Of a stretch of DNA of 6,223 nucleotides, positions 5,505-6,223 are shown in pieces. The position numbers and the translations under genes were made by a program. The DNA comes from Sediminibacterium sp. (GTDB taxonomy: Bacteria > Bacteroidota > Bacteroidia > Chitinophagales > Chitinophagaceae), in assembly GCA_023263235.1 (NCBI GenBank), contig JALQXE010000019.1:1-6223 (forward strand), in the 5' to 3' direction. The stretch's first letter is position 1. The number at the start of each line of letters is the position of its first letter. Below the pieces are notes generated by a model. It did no database searches. It worked only from the letters and a program-made list of their open reading frames with translations, and was not told the origin of the DNA.

Positions 5505-6223
5505 TTAGTGATGTGCCCATTGAATCGAATCAATATCCACACCTTCTTTAAACATTTCCCAAAGTGGACTCATCTCACGTAATTTAAGAACTGTATCAGT
5601 AACTGCCTTTATCGTGAAATCAATTTGCTCTTCGGTAGTGTAGCGACCCAAACCAAAACGTAAAGAACTATGTGCCAAGTCGTCACCTAAACCTAATGCT
5701 TTTAATACATAGCTAGGCTCTAAAGAAGCCGATGTACAAGCGGATCCAGAAGACAGTGCAATGTCCTTATTAAAACCCATCATTAAGCCCTCACCCTCTA
5801 CATATTTGAAAGAAATATTGCTTACATGTGGTAAACGGTGTGCAGGGTTGCCATTTACATATGATTCGTCGATTTGCTTTAATGCATTCTCTAACTTATC
5901 TCTTAATTTAGAAATTCTTTCTGTATCAGCAGCCATATCTGTTCTTGCAATTTCAGCAGCTTTCCCAAAACCAACAATACCTGGTACGTTTAAAGTTCCG
6001 CTACGCATTCCTCTTTCGTGACCACCGCCGTCCATTTGTGCAGTTACTTTTACACGAGGATTTTTTCTTCTTACATATAAAGCACCCACTCCTTTAGGAC
6101 CATACATTTTATGTGCAGTGAATGCCATGATATCAATTCCGTCAGCAATTACATCTACTGGAATTTTTCCAACTGCTTGAACAGCATCAGTAAACACCAA
6201 AGCACCATGCTTCTTAGCAATCG
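5505..6223 (-). CDS. iscS: Cysteine desulfurase IscS, C-terminal part (5' end outside window)
   Basis: IscS is a PLP-dependent enzyme that converts L-cysteine to L-alanine and passes the persulfide sulfur to IscU and other acceptors. The frame is open from the window edge (first full codon 6221-6219) to the TAA at 5507-5505, giving about 239 residues, roughly the last 60 percent of a protein of about 400. The codon at 6200 is an internal TTG leucine, not a start: the upstream residues IAKKHGA continue the family alignment into [11 protein letters not shown]. Visible motifs are the PLP lysine in AHKMYGPKG (lysine codon 6110-6108), the [12 protein letters not shown] loop, the persulfide-carrying cysteine in [10 protein letters not shown] (codon 5738-5736) and [16 protein letters not shown]. 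The C terminus [21 protein letters not shown] closely matches group I IscS/NFS1 enzymes, whose tail contacts IscU. Any iscR or promoter would lie outside the window. Confidence 0.97.
   Translation of the reverse strand, partial: IAKKHGALVFTDAVQAVGKIPVDVIADGIDIMAFTAHKMYGPKGVGALYVRRKNPRVKVTAQMDGGGHERGMRSGTLNVPGIVGFGKAAEIARTDMAADTERISKLRDKLENALKQIDESYVNGNPAHRLPHVSNISFKYVEGEGLMMGFNKDIALSSGSACTSASLEPSYVLKALGLGDDLAHSSLRFGLGRYTTEEQIDFTIKAVTDTVLKLREMSPLWEMFKEGVDIDSIQWAHH

Noticed and set aside
6198..6200. TTG as the start codon of iscS.
   Set aside because: The frame continues upstream to the window edge with residues that fit the IscS family, so this is an internal leucine of a truncated gene.

Overview
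The window is AT-rich DNA that most likely comes from a Bacteroidota (Bacteroidetes) chromosome, possibly a Chitinophagaceae-like lineage. The evidence is a GldF/GldG gliding-type ABC transporter, an LspA with the long Bacteroidota-type periplasmic insert, a GIHH-type isoleucyl-tRNA synthetase, the absence of Shine-Dalgarno sequences before starts, and several matches to the Bacteroidota -7 promoter box TAnnTTTG. Every supported gene lies on the minus strand, so the window is read from right to left.

Right part (6223 to 4659, minus): a compact iron-sulfur cluster assembly cluster. It holds iscS (5' end outside the window), iscU and iscA: the sulfur donor, the scaffold and an A-type carrier. 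No hscB, hscA or fdx follows. Instead two intrinsic terminators in tandem (about 4584-4558 and 4523-4494) close the unit.

Middle (4467 to 1036): an 816-residue protein that fuses the GldF permease and the GldG auxiliary subunit in one frame, then a TerC/Alx-family membrane metal transporter 21 bases downstream. The strong terminator ends only 26 bases before the gldFG ATG. A perfect TAnnTTTG box lies between the two, suggesting a very short or absent leader.

Left part (1017 to 1): lspA (lipoprotein signal peptidase II), 18 bases after terC and with its own perfect -7 box, then the first 93 codons of ileS, whose class I HIGH motif is replaced by GIHH. A probable ileS promoter lies in the 60-base gap before it.

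Most of this is housekeeping content: Fe-S assembly, lipoprotein maturation and translation. The points worth a second look are the swapped ileS motif, the GldF-GldG fusion, and the promoters placed almost on top of start codons. I see no mobile element, CRISPR array, RNA gene or clearly new system. The longest stretch without a gene is about 190 bases.
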